A stretch of DNA of 64,000 bases from Dryas octopetala (taxonomy: Eukaryota > Streptophyta > Magnoliopsida > Rosales > Rosaceae), in contig OY992833.1 of the NCBI GenBank assembly GCA_963921425.1, positions 19,447,738 to 19,511,737 of the forward strand. Direction: 5' to 3'. Within the stretch, counting starts at the first letter, position 1; every line of letters starts with the position of its first letter. This document shows positions 34,052 through 44,532 of the stretch, piece after piece. The notes beneath the pieces are model-generated. The model did no database searches. It was not told where the DNA came from and worked only from the letters and a program-made list of their open reading frames with translations. The position numbers and the translations under genes were made by a program.

Positions 34052-36752
34052 GTAATTTTTTTTATTGCCTATTTTGACATCCATAATTAATTGTACTTGT
34101 GCCTTTTTTTTTTTGTTGACAATTTGACGCAGTAAGTTGTATGAGAAAATTTTGGATTTTGATGGGTATGGGGCTATTGAGTTAAAATTGTTAGGTTGCT
34201 GGAAATGTTCTGGCAAAACTTAGAAGGTCAATAAGTCTAGATCCATGTCGAGTTTTCTTAGTGCATTTAAAGGTGTGTGGGTTTTCTTAAAAATTAGGGA
34301 GTGCAGCCTACTCATATTTGGTTGTTAATATGAAAGCAGCAGACGTTGAACATAGTCTTGTGTTTGTTCTTAAATTTGTCATGACTGTAGAATTTGCTTA
34401 ATGTATGCATTCAACTTGTACTAAGTTATCTTTTGTTTGCTACTAATCAAACTTAACCATTCTACTGTCTAATTAATTCCTCTAACCTTTGAAAAATTGC
34501 CTAGCAATTTATACCATAATGCATATACACCAAAAAATAATGCAATTTTCCTTTGTGTTTTCAGTGGAGCAATTCGAGGATCAAGCAATGTAGTTACACC
34601 CAAGACCAAATTGATGATGTTCCAGTTGAATGGGGTGACTTTGTTAACTCGACTTATCTGTAGGCTTTGGTATAATGTGGTGATGACTGCTGGGTATGCC
34701 ATTTTGTGGATATTCTACAACTTAGCTAATTCAATTAATTAATGTCATACCCATATTTTGTAAAGGGAATGGGGAATTTACAAAATGCATATATGCCTAT
34801 GTGCCTAAGTGCCTAAGTGCCTAACAGTTTTTGTTATATATACTTGAAGGAAGGGGTAGTTTTAAGTGGTGCCTAGCATAGCTTAGATATACTTGAAGGA
34901 AGGGGTTAGAGATGATGAGGTCTCCCCCTAATTTTTGTTATATGTAGACATTTTTTGGGTCCTTTGAAATATATGACAATTGATGAAATGGAATGGATTG
35001 TTGAAATACATGAAATGGATTGTTGTTTAGCTGTTAACCAAATAAATATGCACTGGATGGTTCAAATAAACTGATACCAATCATGGCTTCATAATCAGTT
35101 CTACAATAAAAACACATATAATAGATGTATACGATATCTGTTTTTTTAACCAGTACCGATATCTATGAAAATATTTATACCAGTTCCATACTCTTAAAAC
35201 ATATAATTCACATATATGATATCAGTTCTTATAAAAAATAACAATATCTATGAGAATATGAATACCAGTTTCATATTTCAAACACATATAATTCACATAT
35301 CAGATATCATTTATGAGAACTAATACCGATGTCTATGATACAGTGTATACCAGTTCCGTAATTCAGGAACATATAAGTTTGATCTAAGATATCTGTTCTT
35401 ATACACAATACAGATGTCTATGGAAATAATTATACTAGTTATACGATTAAAACGCATATTATTAATATATATGATATCAGTTATAAATATAATACTGATA
35501 TAATATATTATAAATATATCATTTATTGCGTTTTTAACCATCCGGGAAGGAAAAATATATCGCATTTAAAAAAGGAACTGATTTAAAAACCTCTATAGAT
35601 ATCAGTTCAAAACTGATATGTAAACCAATGAGAATAGATATCACGCTTTTCAATATCGAATTTTAGGGGCCTTAGATATCAATAAATTACTGACATGTAT
35701 GAGCTTTTTTGTAGTAGTGATATAAATATTGTATACGAATTATTCATGTATTTTTTTTTTATTAAATGACCTTTGCCTTTTACCTTCGGGTATCCGTGCC
35801 ATACTTCCATTAAATACATAAAACTAATATATATACAATTGCTCATATATTGTTTCATATACAATAATATCAAATAATATATATACTTATAATAATGCTT
35901 ATGTATTGAACAACTAGTTATTAATAAACTGTAATTTTTGCCATAAAAAAAGTTTAAATTGCCATAATAAATAAAACATTCAACTTTCACACATTTGCTT
36001 CACAATACTGATGAGTCTATAATTATATTAGTTTGTTCAACAAAATAACTTGCCTATTTACATCCAAAATATACCCAATCTAAGTTCACTGATATGATGG
36101 GTTTAGAAATATACCTAATATCCTACAGATACAACAAATATAAGAAAATTAGATTTGATGCTCTAAGGAAAGTGAACACTACCTTCAAAGGAAGCAAGAG
36201 AACGTAGAACAAGTGTGTAGTACGGTGGCATACAAAAATGATACTTGAAAGCCACAGACCAGATTTTACCCAGAACCTTCAGAAAAATTATAGTTACAAT
36301 CAGCCTCAAGTAAATATAAAGCAGCAAGTGGGATTATGTCTAACACTAGAACAAAGAAAATCCAGAATTGAAGGAAGACGCAATCAATTACAAATTGAGG
36401 GTAAGCCAACATTTACGAGTATGCCTATCTACAATATCCTTGGCATTTAAATTTGATGAACACCTAATGGAATAAATACACAGGATGCTACTAATGACCA
36501 TAGTACATGAGATCAATAGCATAGCATGACTGCATTCATAAAACAAGCAGAGCTCTCAACAGAAAGCCAATAAATTGGACCATCAGACTCATACAAAAAT
36601 ATGTTTAGCAACTTCTAAAGAAAAATTAATGTCATAGTGCATCCCTAATATTTGAAACACAAATGTTCAACATCATATAATGACTTAATATCAAGAGGAC
36701 GATCATCTATGGATGTGATATTTTATTGAAGAGATCAAGACATGATTCTCAC

Positions 36753-37108
36753 CCTGCTGAACTTCACATCAGGAATTCCATCTCTAAATTATACTTCTCC
36801 CAACTCATATTCCAGATCCTGAAATATATTTAGAACTCAACCAGTTAGAAGCCATATTTAAAATGGCAGTATAATCTCATTGTTCTCCATAAAAAGATCT
36901 TTTTTAGTAACATAATATTTAGCAAGGCACCATAGAACTGAAACTAGAGAAGCTGATATGATACCATAGTTACACGCCTGAGACTAGTCCCTGGGCTTAC
37001 AACATCCATTTCAGTCAAAGAATTAACAAGGGATGCCCAATCTCCATTTACTATATGCACTATGGATGCTAGCATAGCAAATTGATGCCTCTTTTCCATC
37101 TGAAGATT
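36753..37108 (-). pseudogene. Captured ABC1K (UbiB-type kinase) exons
   Basis: Two - strand exons with intact splice sites lie in the outer CACTA. Exon 36965-37108 has 48 codons including HQFAMLASIVHIVNGDWASL and LTEMDVVSPGT, a well-conserved block of plant ABC1-like kinases (aarF/UbiB family, plastid and mitochondrial). Exon 36753-36818 has 22 codons, DLEYELGEV then FRDGIPDVKFSR, with a TAA in place of a Glu codon. It is a captured and decaying fragment. A 5' region with a telo-box-like AACCCTAACCCTAAA (about 37364-37378) and GA-rich DNA to 37800 may be its captured promoter. Confidence 0.8.
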
Positions 37109-38073
37109 CTGAACAAAGCAAACCAAAATCCAAAATAACTATGATGATATCATGTACGCAGGTTGGGATTGCAGATGCTAAAAACTTTACCATATTCACT
37201 TTAGAGATGCACAAAAACTTACTTGACCACTAAGTGATGGATCGATGTGTCACTGCTCCAAAAATTAAATTTGATGTCGGATCAACAAGATCATATATAT
37301 ATATATATATATAACTTCGACAGCAACATTTCCCTAACCCGTGAGTCATTGAATCCCCAAATCAAAACCCTAACCCTAAATCCCTAATTTGAAATTTCAG
37401 AGATGAGACATACCTTTTGATTTTGGGAGAGATGAGAGTGAGAGATGAGATCGAGAGTGAGATCGAGCCTCGTGGGTGTGGGCGGTCTCGAGACTGGGAT
37501 AGAGGCGAGATCGAGACTTCGAGAGTGAGATCGAGAGAGATCGCGACTGGGTACTAGCTGGGTGTTTTTGGAAATGGGAGATCGCGACTCGCGAGTGACT
37601 AAGTGAGAGCTGAGAGTGAGAGTCTTCAACTTGAATCATATATGCTGTGATGATGAGAGAGAGGAGGGAGAGAGGAAGCTTTTGGGAGTGGTCCTGTCGC
37701 CATCGGCCACCGGACGAGAAAGTTCTCGCCGGAGAAGATGATCGGTGCTGGGAGAAGGAAGAGAAAGACCGCGGACAGAGCTAGATCGAGAAGAGAGAAA
37801 TGTGAGAGTCATGAGAGAGAAAAAATTTAAGTAGGAAAATAAAACATATCAGGTGTGTTACTGGAGATTCGGTCCTCAAAGGAGAGAACCGGTTCTTAAG
37901 CCCATAAATTTCAAAGCGAGTTACTGAAGGACCGGTCCTCAAGAGTGAGAACCGGTCCTCAATCCTAGTTTTCTCAAACATCAATATTTTTGAATTTTTA
38001 TAAAATGTCCTAGACTCCTAGTCAATCTGTATTATCTATTTGGCGTGGTAAATTGGAGAGGGAAAGAGGAGGG

Positions 38074-38223
38074 TATTACTTTTGGTCATGGCACAGTATG
38101 AAAACAGTGACTGATAGTTAAAATATTACTTTTGGTCATGGCACAGTATGCAAACTGTGACTGATAGTTAAAATATTACTTTTGGAATATGCACAGTATG
38201 CAAACAGTGACTGATAGTTAAAA
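38074..38223 (+). repeat. 3 x 50-bp tandem repeat, CACTA subterminal
   Basis: Three copies of a 50-bp unit containing TTTTGGTCATGGCACAGTAT and GTGACTGATAGTTAAAA. About 75 bp further on, three shorter units of CACAGTTTGGTCATCTGTGA follow (38298-38385). They share the CACAG/CTGTG words found at the left end of the outer CACTA and are likely transposase-binding subterminal repeats. Confidence 0.8.
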
Positions 38224-38614
38224 TATAAACAACATACCAAAACCGTGAGAGTTTAGAAAACCACCAAACTTATATAGAATCTGAACAATACTAATACATG
38301 TCACGGTTTGGTCATCTGTGAATTACTACATGGCACAGTTTGGTCATCTGTGAATAGTAACATGGCACAGTTTGCTCATATGTGAAGTTATTCATTTCTC
38401 AGCTGGCTTGCAGCGGCTCCACGCAGCCGAAGTTGCTAATTTTTAATAACCCTCACAGTTTACCAGTGCCTATTATTAAATTACTCACCCTTTCTCCGTG
38501 TCAACTAATTTAGAGTTACTGATTACTCCAAACCATGTATTAAAATGCTCTAATCTCATCCACTTCATAATTGTGAGTCATTGTTCGTGCCTACTGTCCA
38601 TTTTTTCAGTAATG

Positions 38615-38717
38615 GTGTTACTCTTAAATTAGGATAACAATAGTTAACTAATAGTAAATACATGATTATATATAATAATTGTGTGGATTCGTGTAGAACC
38701 TTTGGAGGGATCAAAAT
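38615..38717 (-). pseudogene. PCR pseudogene, intron 3 and edge of exon 3
   Basis: After the CACTA end the sequence resumes in PCR intron 3 (TTACTCTTAAATTAGG, matching TTACTCTCAAATGAGG in gene 1) and reaches the 3' edge of exon 3 (ACCTTTGGAGGGATCAAA). Homology then ends at about 38717. The remaining exons of this third PCR copy are missing. Confidence 0.8.
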
Positions 38718-38783
38718 GGTATTATGTCCCCATCCAAAATGAAAAAACAAAAACAAAAATCTAACAATTATCATATGGCAGTC

Positions 38784-38784
38784 C

Positions 38785-38817
<33 letters not shown>
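38784..38817. repeat. (AAT)n microsatellite
   Basis: About eleven TAA/AAT units. Confidence 0.9.
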
Positions 38818-38820
<3 letters not shown>

Positions 38821-39203
38821 TTAATAATAGATCATTGGCCGGCTTACAAATGGGACATTGTTTGATAGCGGGAGCAGTTGAGTGCTAATATGAATACGTC
38901 AACACGGATTGGGAAGATGCCAATTTTAATTATACAATTTGTATTGGAGGCTTTAATATATTCATGATCGAAGACTTTGATTTTTGGTCCTCATGGTTGA
39001 CTTGAACTTATGTGTCACATATACTGTGGTGAGCTAACAATCGCTGGAATAATCAACCATTTTAGAGAGGACAAATGGAATCCTGGCAAACTAAATTATA
39101 AAACAAAAAAAATAAGATATGCCAAGAAAAGGTTAGTTGCAAATTATAAAATATTCTTATCTGCGTGTAATTATTTAAGGGGAGTAGCTGTCATACAAGT
39201 TGT

Positions 39204-39229
39204 TCTCTCTCTCTCTCTCTCTCTCTCTC
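39204..39229. repeat. (CT)n upstream of NLR copy A
   Basis: About 13 CT units in the presumed 5' leader. The same site in copy B has a longer tract at 44382-44413. Confidence 0.9.
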
Positions 39230-39347
39230 GTTTTCTCTCAACTTAAAGATTTTCTCTGAAACCAAACACTAAGAAGCTCTCATCTCATCAATCTGATCAA
39301 AAATTAGATCTGCTTTACTTGTTTTCCTTTTGGGGAAGAGAAGTAAT

Positions 39348-41476
39348 GTGGCTCAGGCTGTTGTTTCATTTGAGGGTGAAAGGGTCGGAAACTTGCTCAT
39401 TCAGGAAGCCACATCCTTGTTTGGAGTCAGAGGCCAAGTTGAGCGTGCTCGGACCGAGCTACTATTCATGCAGGCCTTCCTCAAAGATGCTGATGCAAAG
39501 CAGCAAAACGATGCAAGAGTACGCCTTTGTGTTGCCCAAATTAGAGATGCTGCTTATGATTTGGAGGATGGCATTGCAACTTATGTCGTAAAAGTGGATT
39601 CCATGAGGAATGGAGGTATAAATAATGTTCTGAAAAGATATGGTTGCATCTTTAAAGGAGTGCATCTACACAAGATTGAGTCCGAAATTGGGAACATTAC
39701 AACCAAACTGTCTAATTTGAGGTCGACTTTGCAAACTTATAACATAAGGGAGATTGGGGAAAGTGGAGGTTCCACATCCTCCCAATCGCACAAGAGGCAA
39801 TATCAACTGAGGCGAACTTATTCTCATGTTATTGAACATCATGTTGTTGGGTTAGAAGACCATGCAAAGGAAGTGATTATGTATTTGGTGAAAGATGAAA
39901 ATTGCGCCCGAGTTGTTTTTATATGGGGGATGGGTGGTTTGGGGAAGACCACTCTTGCAAAACAAGTGTATCATCGCAAAGAAGTGAGACGCTATTTTGA
40001 TTGTTTTGCTTGAGTATGTATTTCTCAACAATATAAACTAAGAGATGTTTGGAAGGCAATTTTAGTTAAACTTATTTCTGCAACCAACGAGCAAAGAGAA
40101 GAAATTGCAAAACTAGAGAATGATGAAATAGCCAAGAGAATTTATCAATTCCAAATAGAAAGGAGATGTTTGGTGGTTCTTGATGACATTTGGAGCATCA
40201 AGACGTGGGACATTCTAAAAGCTGCATTTCCAAACCAAGAAACCAAGAACAAAATATTACTTACAACAAGCAAAGAACTAGTAGCTTTGCATGCGGACCA
40301 AAATGGTTTCCATTACCAGCCTCCACCACTAAATGAGTATGAAGCTTGGAATCTGTTTGAGAAGATAGCAATACTAAAAAATGATCGATGCTATAGGTAT
40401 TTCTCACTCAACCTTTTACCCTTACTTTTCTTATTTAGAAATTGAAGCTAATAGAAATCATTGCATTCAATTTGGCTCTACTTCTATAATTTTAGTATTT
40501 GTGGAAGATGTATATACACAGGTTTTGTTTTTCATACAAATTATAACCCAAGTTTTTTATCCTTAGATTAGTATATTTTTCATTAGTCCTCTTATTTCTT
40601 ACATAAATTATAACACAACTTCTAGACTATACCTTTACATTAATTAGTATATTAATTCTAAATGGGTGAGATTAAATCTAGCATGGCAAATTTCTTTTCA
40701 CTCTTGGGATTTTATTGTTTTCAAATATTAGTATATAAGAAGCCACGCCATTTTAAACTTTCTTCATTTCGTAATTGGAGATTCAAATTCGTTTGAACAA
40801 TGGACATTGATGATAAAATGTTTTTCTTTTTATTTTATATTGTAAGATTGCTAATGAGAAGTTTCATTGATTTGATTTTTTTATTATTTGTCAGACTCCG
40901 AAATTTACAAAAAAAAGAAAGAAATGGGAAACTAGCCATTAATGTGCTTGCAGGACTTCTAGCTAGCAAGATAGAACACAATTAGTGAGTGGTACATAGT
41001 GCATGCAGATGTTATTGTAAACATAAGGAGGGGCACGGACCAGAACCAAGAATATGCAGGTGCATCATGGGTGTTAGCATTGAGTTAAAATTGTGTGGTT
41101 GTCGTCTCAAGGACTACCACATGGGAATACTAGAGAAACTACCAAACCTAACAACTCTCTACCTTTGAACACAAATTTTTGAGGAGATTACAAAGATACT
41201 GGTTTTCTCCAAAGGAGGCTTTCCACTTCTTCAATTTCTTTCCCAGTTTCGGATGGAAGAAATAATAGAGTGGAGGGTGGAGGAAGGAGCCATCCCTAAT
41301 CTTTGCCGATTGCAAATTGTGCGCTGCAGAGGATTAAGGACATTACCCGAAGGGCTGAGATATGTGACTACCCTCAGTGAATTAACCATTACAGGGATGC
41401 CTAGTACATTTTGTAGTAAGCTTGAGGAAGGAGGAAATGATTTCTATAAAATCCAACATGTGCCTTCTTCTGTTTA
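39348..41476 (+). pseudogene. CC-NBS-LRR pseudogene, copy A
   Basis: Closely similar to the intact gene at 44533, but dead for several independent reasons. The ATG of copy B is GTG here (39348-39350). A TGA replaces the Trp of FDCFAW at 40011-40013, just after the P-loop GMGGLGKTT. About 31 bp are lost at the GLPL motif (near 40931). About 1.14 kb covering the MHD region and most LRRs is deleted, between copies of the word AGTTA, near 41085. The 3' tail is also altered. The CC domain and kinase-2 (VVLDDIW) are still readable. Any transcript would encode at most a short CC-NB fragment. Confidence 0.92.
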
Positions 41477-42410
41477 TGGGTACGCACTTCTTCTTAATGT
41501 TTGTTGTGTTCTTCATCTTGCTTCACTACATTAGCAATTTTCTTTTTATTTTATTTATTTTTTATCTTTTTTGATTCAGCACTTGTTGGTTCTCAGTTTT
41601 GCTTCCTTGTTTTAACTTCATTTTCATGCCTCTACTCAAGTGCAAGACCAACCAGCTTCTTCAATTTAGTATTTTTTTTTTTTTGGCCAGGATTTAATTT
41701 AGTATTAATCAAATAACTTTTTACTTTGGTAAAGCAGTTGAATTAATGAATTAAAGTATTAGAGAATCAGAGATCACTGATTTAAATTTCAGAAAAAAAA
41801 AAAAATTTCCATGAAGGAGTTTGATCTGTAGAGATCATTAATTTCAAATACAAACGGACCATGGTGATTAGGAAGAGTGTTAGGCTGAGTCAGAAGTACC
41901 ATGTACAAATCAATGCATATGAATATTTTATTTTTATTTTTATTTTTTTTTGTAAAATGCTTAAATTCATGTTGCACTTTTGGATTACAATTATGGTCAA
42001 ATTGCTGGCTTTGTCCTACTCTGCAGCTGCGCATAAAATTGAGTATGCAAGAGGTGCATGTGACATGGAATCAACTGAGCAAAATTGTCAGATACTTACT
42101 AGGATTTGATAATTGGACATTTACTTTGTAATAATGAATTTTGTGTCGTTTGAAGTAATTGAATTTACTTTGTAATAATGAATTTTGCTTCGTGTGCTGC
42201 AATTGTTTGGTGGATATTTCCTTTTCTCTTTTGTATGATTGAATACTTAGGACAACACTGTACAAATTGAGTGTGTGGATGTTGTTGGATATTTCATTGT
42301 CATCGTGGAGATTAGCTAAAAGCAGAGACCTCCTTTTTTTTTTTCTTTCTTTTTCTTTAATTTTGTGTGAATGTGTCTATATGGACAATGGTGTATAGGA
42401 TGCTTACATC

Positions 42411-43122
42411 CATGGGCGAATCTACGTTATAGGCTGCCTGGGCTGCAGCCCAGGTAATTTTTTTTGTTTTTTAAGCCTAGTACTTATTTTCAGACAAAAA
42501 AAAAAAAAAGTCCAATACCTATTTTTTATGTTTGCTGTGCATTAACCATCATTGTAGTCTTGGACTCTTGTAGACTTCTAGTCACGTGGGATGTGTAAAG
42601 ATTAACCAAAAAATAAAATATTAATTTATTTTTTTTTCTACTGAACATTAAACAAAGAATAAAGTTTCATAAAAAATTTGTTTCTTTCTCCCTTCCCAAT
42701 TCCCCCAATCCCCTAAAGGCAAAAGGGTCAAAATAGAAAAATTCAAAATATTTGATTCCATTGTTACATCTATGAAGTTTATTAAAAATTGACTTCGAAA
42801 CAAGAGAGAGGATAAATTTCTTGTTGATTATATGATCATTCATATTGAACGAGAATTTTCTAATAGTATCGATAATTAATGATTTTTACTCGGTGAAGAA
42901 ACGTAGGCCCTAGCTTAGATAGTCTTTATATAGTATTTGCATTGCATATTTAATTGTTGTTCTGCTATCTTTTGTTGTGTGGTTTTTTATGTTTAGATAT
43001 GCATTTTGATGTGTAAGACTCATTACATCTTCTCTAATTATGTGTAACTTTTATTTTATGACAAAAATATTTGATAAGCTAAGTTTAGCCCAGTCTACTT
43101 AGAAATCCTGAATTCGCCCCTG
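42411..43122. mobile_element. hAT-type non-autonomous element in unit A
   Basis: 712 bp with ends CATGGGCGAATCTACG and, inverted, CAGGGGCGAATTCAGG. The 8-bp duplication CTTACATC is at 42403-42410 and 43123-43130. Unit B keeps the empty site near 48930 (GGATGCTTAGGTCCACTTTT), so the boundaries are certain. No transposase is seen. Confidence 0.92.
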
Positions 43123-43334
43123 CTTACATCCACTTTTCTGACAGATTAATAGACTACTCAAATATTGGAGGCTTTAATATATTCATGATCGAAGACTTTG
43201 ATTTTTGGTCCTTATGGTTAACTTAACTTCGGTGTCACATGTACCGTGGTGAGCTAACAGTCATAGGAATAATCAACCATTTTAGAGGACAAATGGAATC
43301 TTGTCAAATTAAATTATAAATTCTAAAAAATAAG

Positions 43335-44142
43335 CATGGCCGGTCCTAACTTTTGGAAGATTTAAGGGCGAAAATCTAAATTAAGCCCTTAATTTTAGTT
43401 GTAGAAAAAAAAAACTTTTGTAAAACAATTGACAATTGATAATTTAGAATCAGTGTATTATAATACTTTCATTAACAAAAGATCTTCTTCTAACATTTCT
43501 AGAAACAAAATTATCAATAATAATTTCAAATTAGCTATGATAAATTGACAAAAGAAAAATAGCAGCAACATCACACTCTTTCCATTAACTTCAATAAAAT
43601 CCAACTATCCAATTTAGTTAACATAACAAGTTTTTAATTCATTATCATCTAATTCAATTAACTTCTTTAAATTAAACAAGAACCCAAAAATACCTTCATA
43701 TATTTTCAACTATTCAAATCTATAATTTAATGAAGCAAGAGCATTATCGCTAAGGCGGAAGGCGTAAAGATTGTATCGCTGTAAAGCTTCTTATTTCTTT
43801 AAGAAAAGAGAAAGATGAAGGACCATATATAAGTTTAAAGTTTCTAGATTTTTTTTTTTTTTGAAATTTGAATCATATTAATTGAATTAATTGATTATTA
43901 ACATTGAGCCTCCGTGTAGTTCTTTCTACTGACATTGGATTTGACCATTTGGGCCTCTGTGAGGCAAATAGACTTATAACTTTGCTTTTTTATTTCATAT
44001 TTTTTTGCAGTAGAAATTTCTTTTTAAATATATATATATATTAACATATATATATATATATAATATAAAAAAATTTGTGGGCTCTCCTTGAAAATGAACC
44101 CTAGGTGGTCGCCCTCAATGCCTCCCTTCAGGACCGGCACTG
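43335..44142. mobile_element. hAT-type non-autonomous element in unit B
   Basis: 808 bp with ends CATGGCCGGTCCTAAC and, inverted, CAGTGCCGGTCCTGAAG. The 8-bp duplication AAAATAAG is at 43327-43334 and 44143-44150. Unit A has the uninterrupted sequence (AAAAAAATAAGATATGCC near 39107), giving an empty-site control. It lies about 400 bp upstream of the intact NLR start, so it may influence the promoter. Confidence 0.92.
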
Positions 44143-44378
44143 AAAATAAGATATGCCAAGATTGAAAAAGGTTGTTGCAAATTATAAAATCTTCTTATCT
44201 GTATGTAATTATTTGAGGGGAGTAGCTGTCATACAAGTACGTTGTTCAACAAATATAATTGAGGAAAGTGGTCATTAACGAACCACTGTATGATTTATGG
44301 GAATGAATTGGTTGACTTTACTTCATACATTTATAGATGGAAGAGATAATGCTCCATTTGTAATCAAGCTTTAGTTTT

Positions 44379-44381
<3 letters not shown>

Positions 44382-44413
<32 letters not shown>
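44382..44413. repeat. (CT)n upstream of NLR copy B
   Basis: About 16 CT units some 120 bp before the start codon; probably in the 5' leader or core promoter. Confidence 0.9.
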
Positions 44414-44417
<4 letters not shown>

Positions 44418-44532
44418 TTCTCTCCACTTAAAGATTTTCTCTGAAACCAAACACTAAGAAGCTCTCATCTCATCAATCTGATCGAAAATTAGATCTGCTT
44501 TAATTGTTTTCCTTTTGGAGAAGAGAAGTAAT

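Larger units (their letters stand above)
29328..35719 (+). mobile_element. Inner CACTA element carrying host exons
   Basis: Left end CACTAATACAAAAAAGCTCA; right end, read on the other strand, CACTACTACAAAAAAGCTCA. The 3-bp duplication ATA is present at 29325-29327 and 35720-35722. The right subterminal zone (35100-35700) has many copies of GATATCAGTT/ACCGATATC-type repeats, as CACTA elements usually do. No transposase was recognised. Instead, + strand exons from at least two unrelated host genes are present (see 30713-30898 and 33831-34051), plus others I cannot name near 31730-31890, 32000-32140 and 34565-34670. A GC-richer leader at 29640-29990 looks like a captured promoter and first exon. 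Confidence 0.88.
28978..38614. mobile_element. Outer CACTA element (with another CACTA inside)
   Basis: The left end is CACTACTACAAAATCC. The right end on the other strand is CATTACTGAAAAAATGG, a diverged version. The 3-bp target duplication GTG is at 28975-28977 and 38615-38617. PCR gene 1 keeps the uninterrupted intron (TGTGTTACTC near 13578), so the insertion point is confirmed. Subterminal repeats of the type CACGGTTTGGTCATCTGTGA occur at both ends (about 29080-29275 and 38298-38385). It holds a captured ABC1K kinase fragment on the - strand and lacks a recognisable transposase, so it is probably non-autonomous. Subtracting the inner element it is about 3.2 kb. Confidence 0.85.
38942..43162 (+). 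repeat. Tandem duplication, unit A (NLR pseudogene copy)
   Basis: The sequence from TATTGGAGGCTTTAATATAT at 38942 recurs at 43163, and homology runs on through promoter, gene and downstream DNA. Unit A contains the dead NLR and a 712-bp hAT insertion. The join between units lies in the words AAATATTGG near 43160. Confidence 0.85.

Noticed and set aside
37363-37389. Telomere-like AACCCTAACCCTAAA
   Set aside because: Only two to three degenerate units. It is a telo-box, common in plant promoters, and lies next to the captured ABC1K leader.
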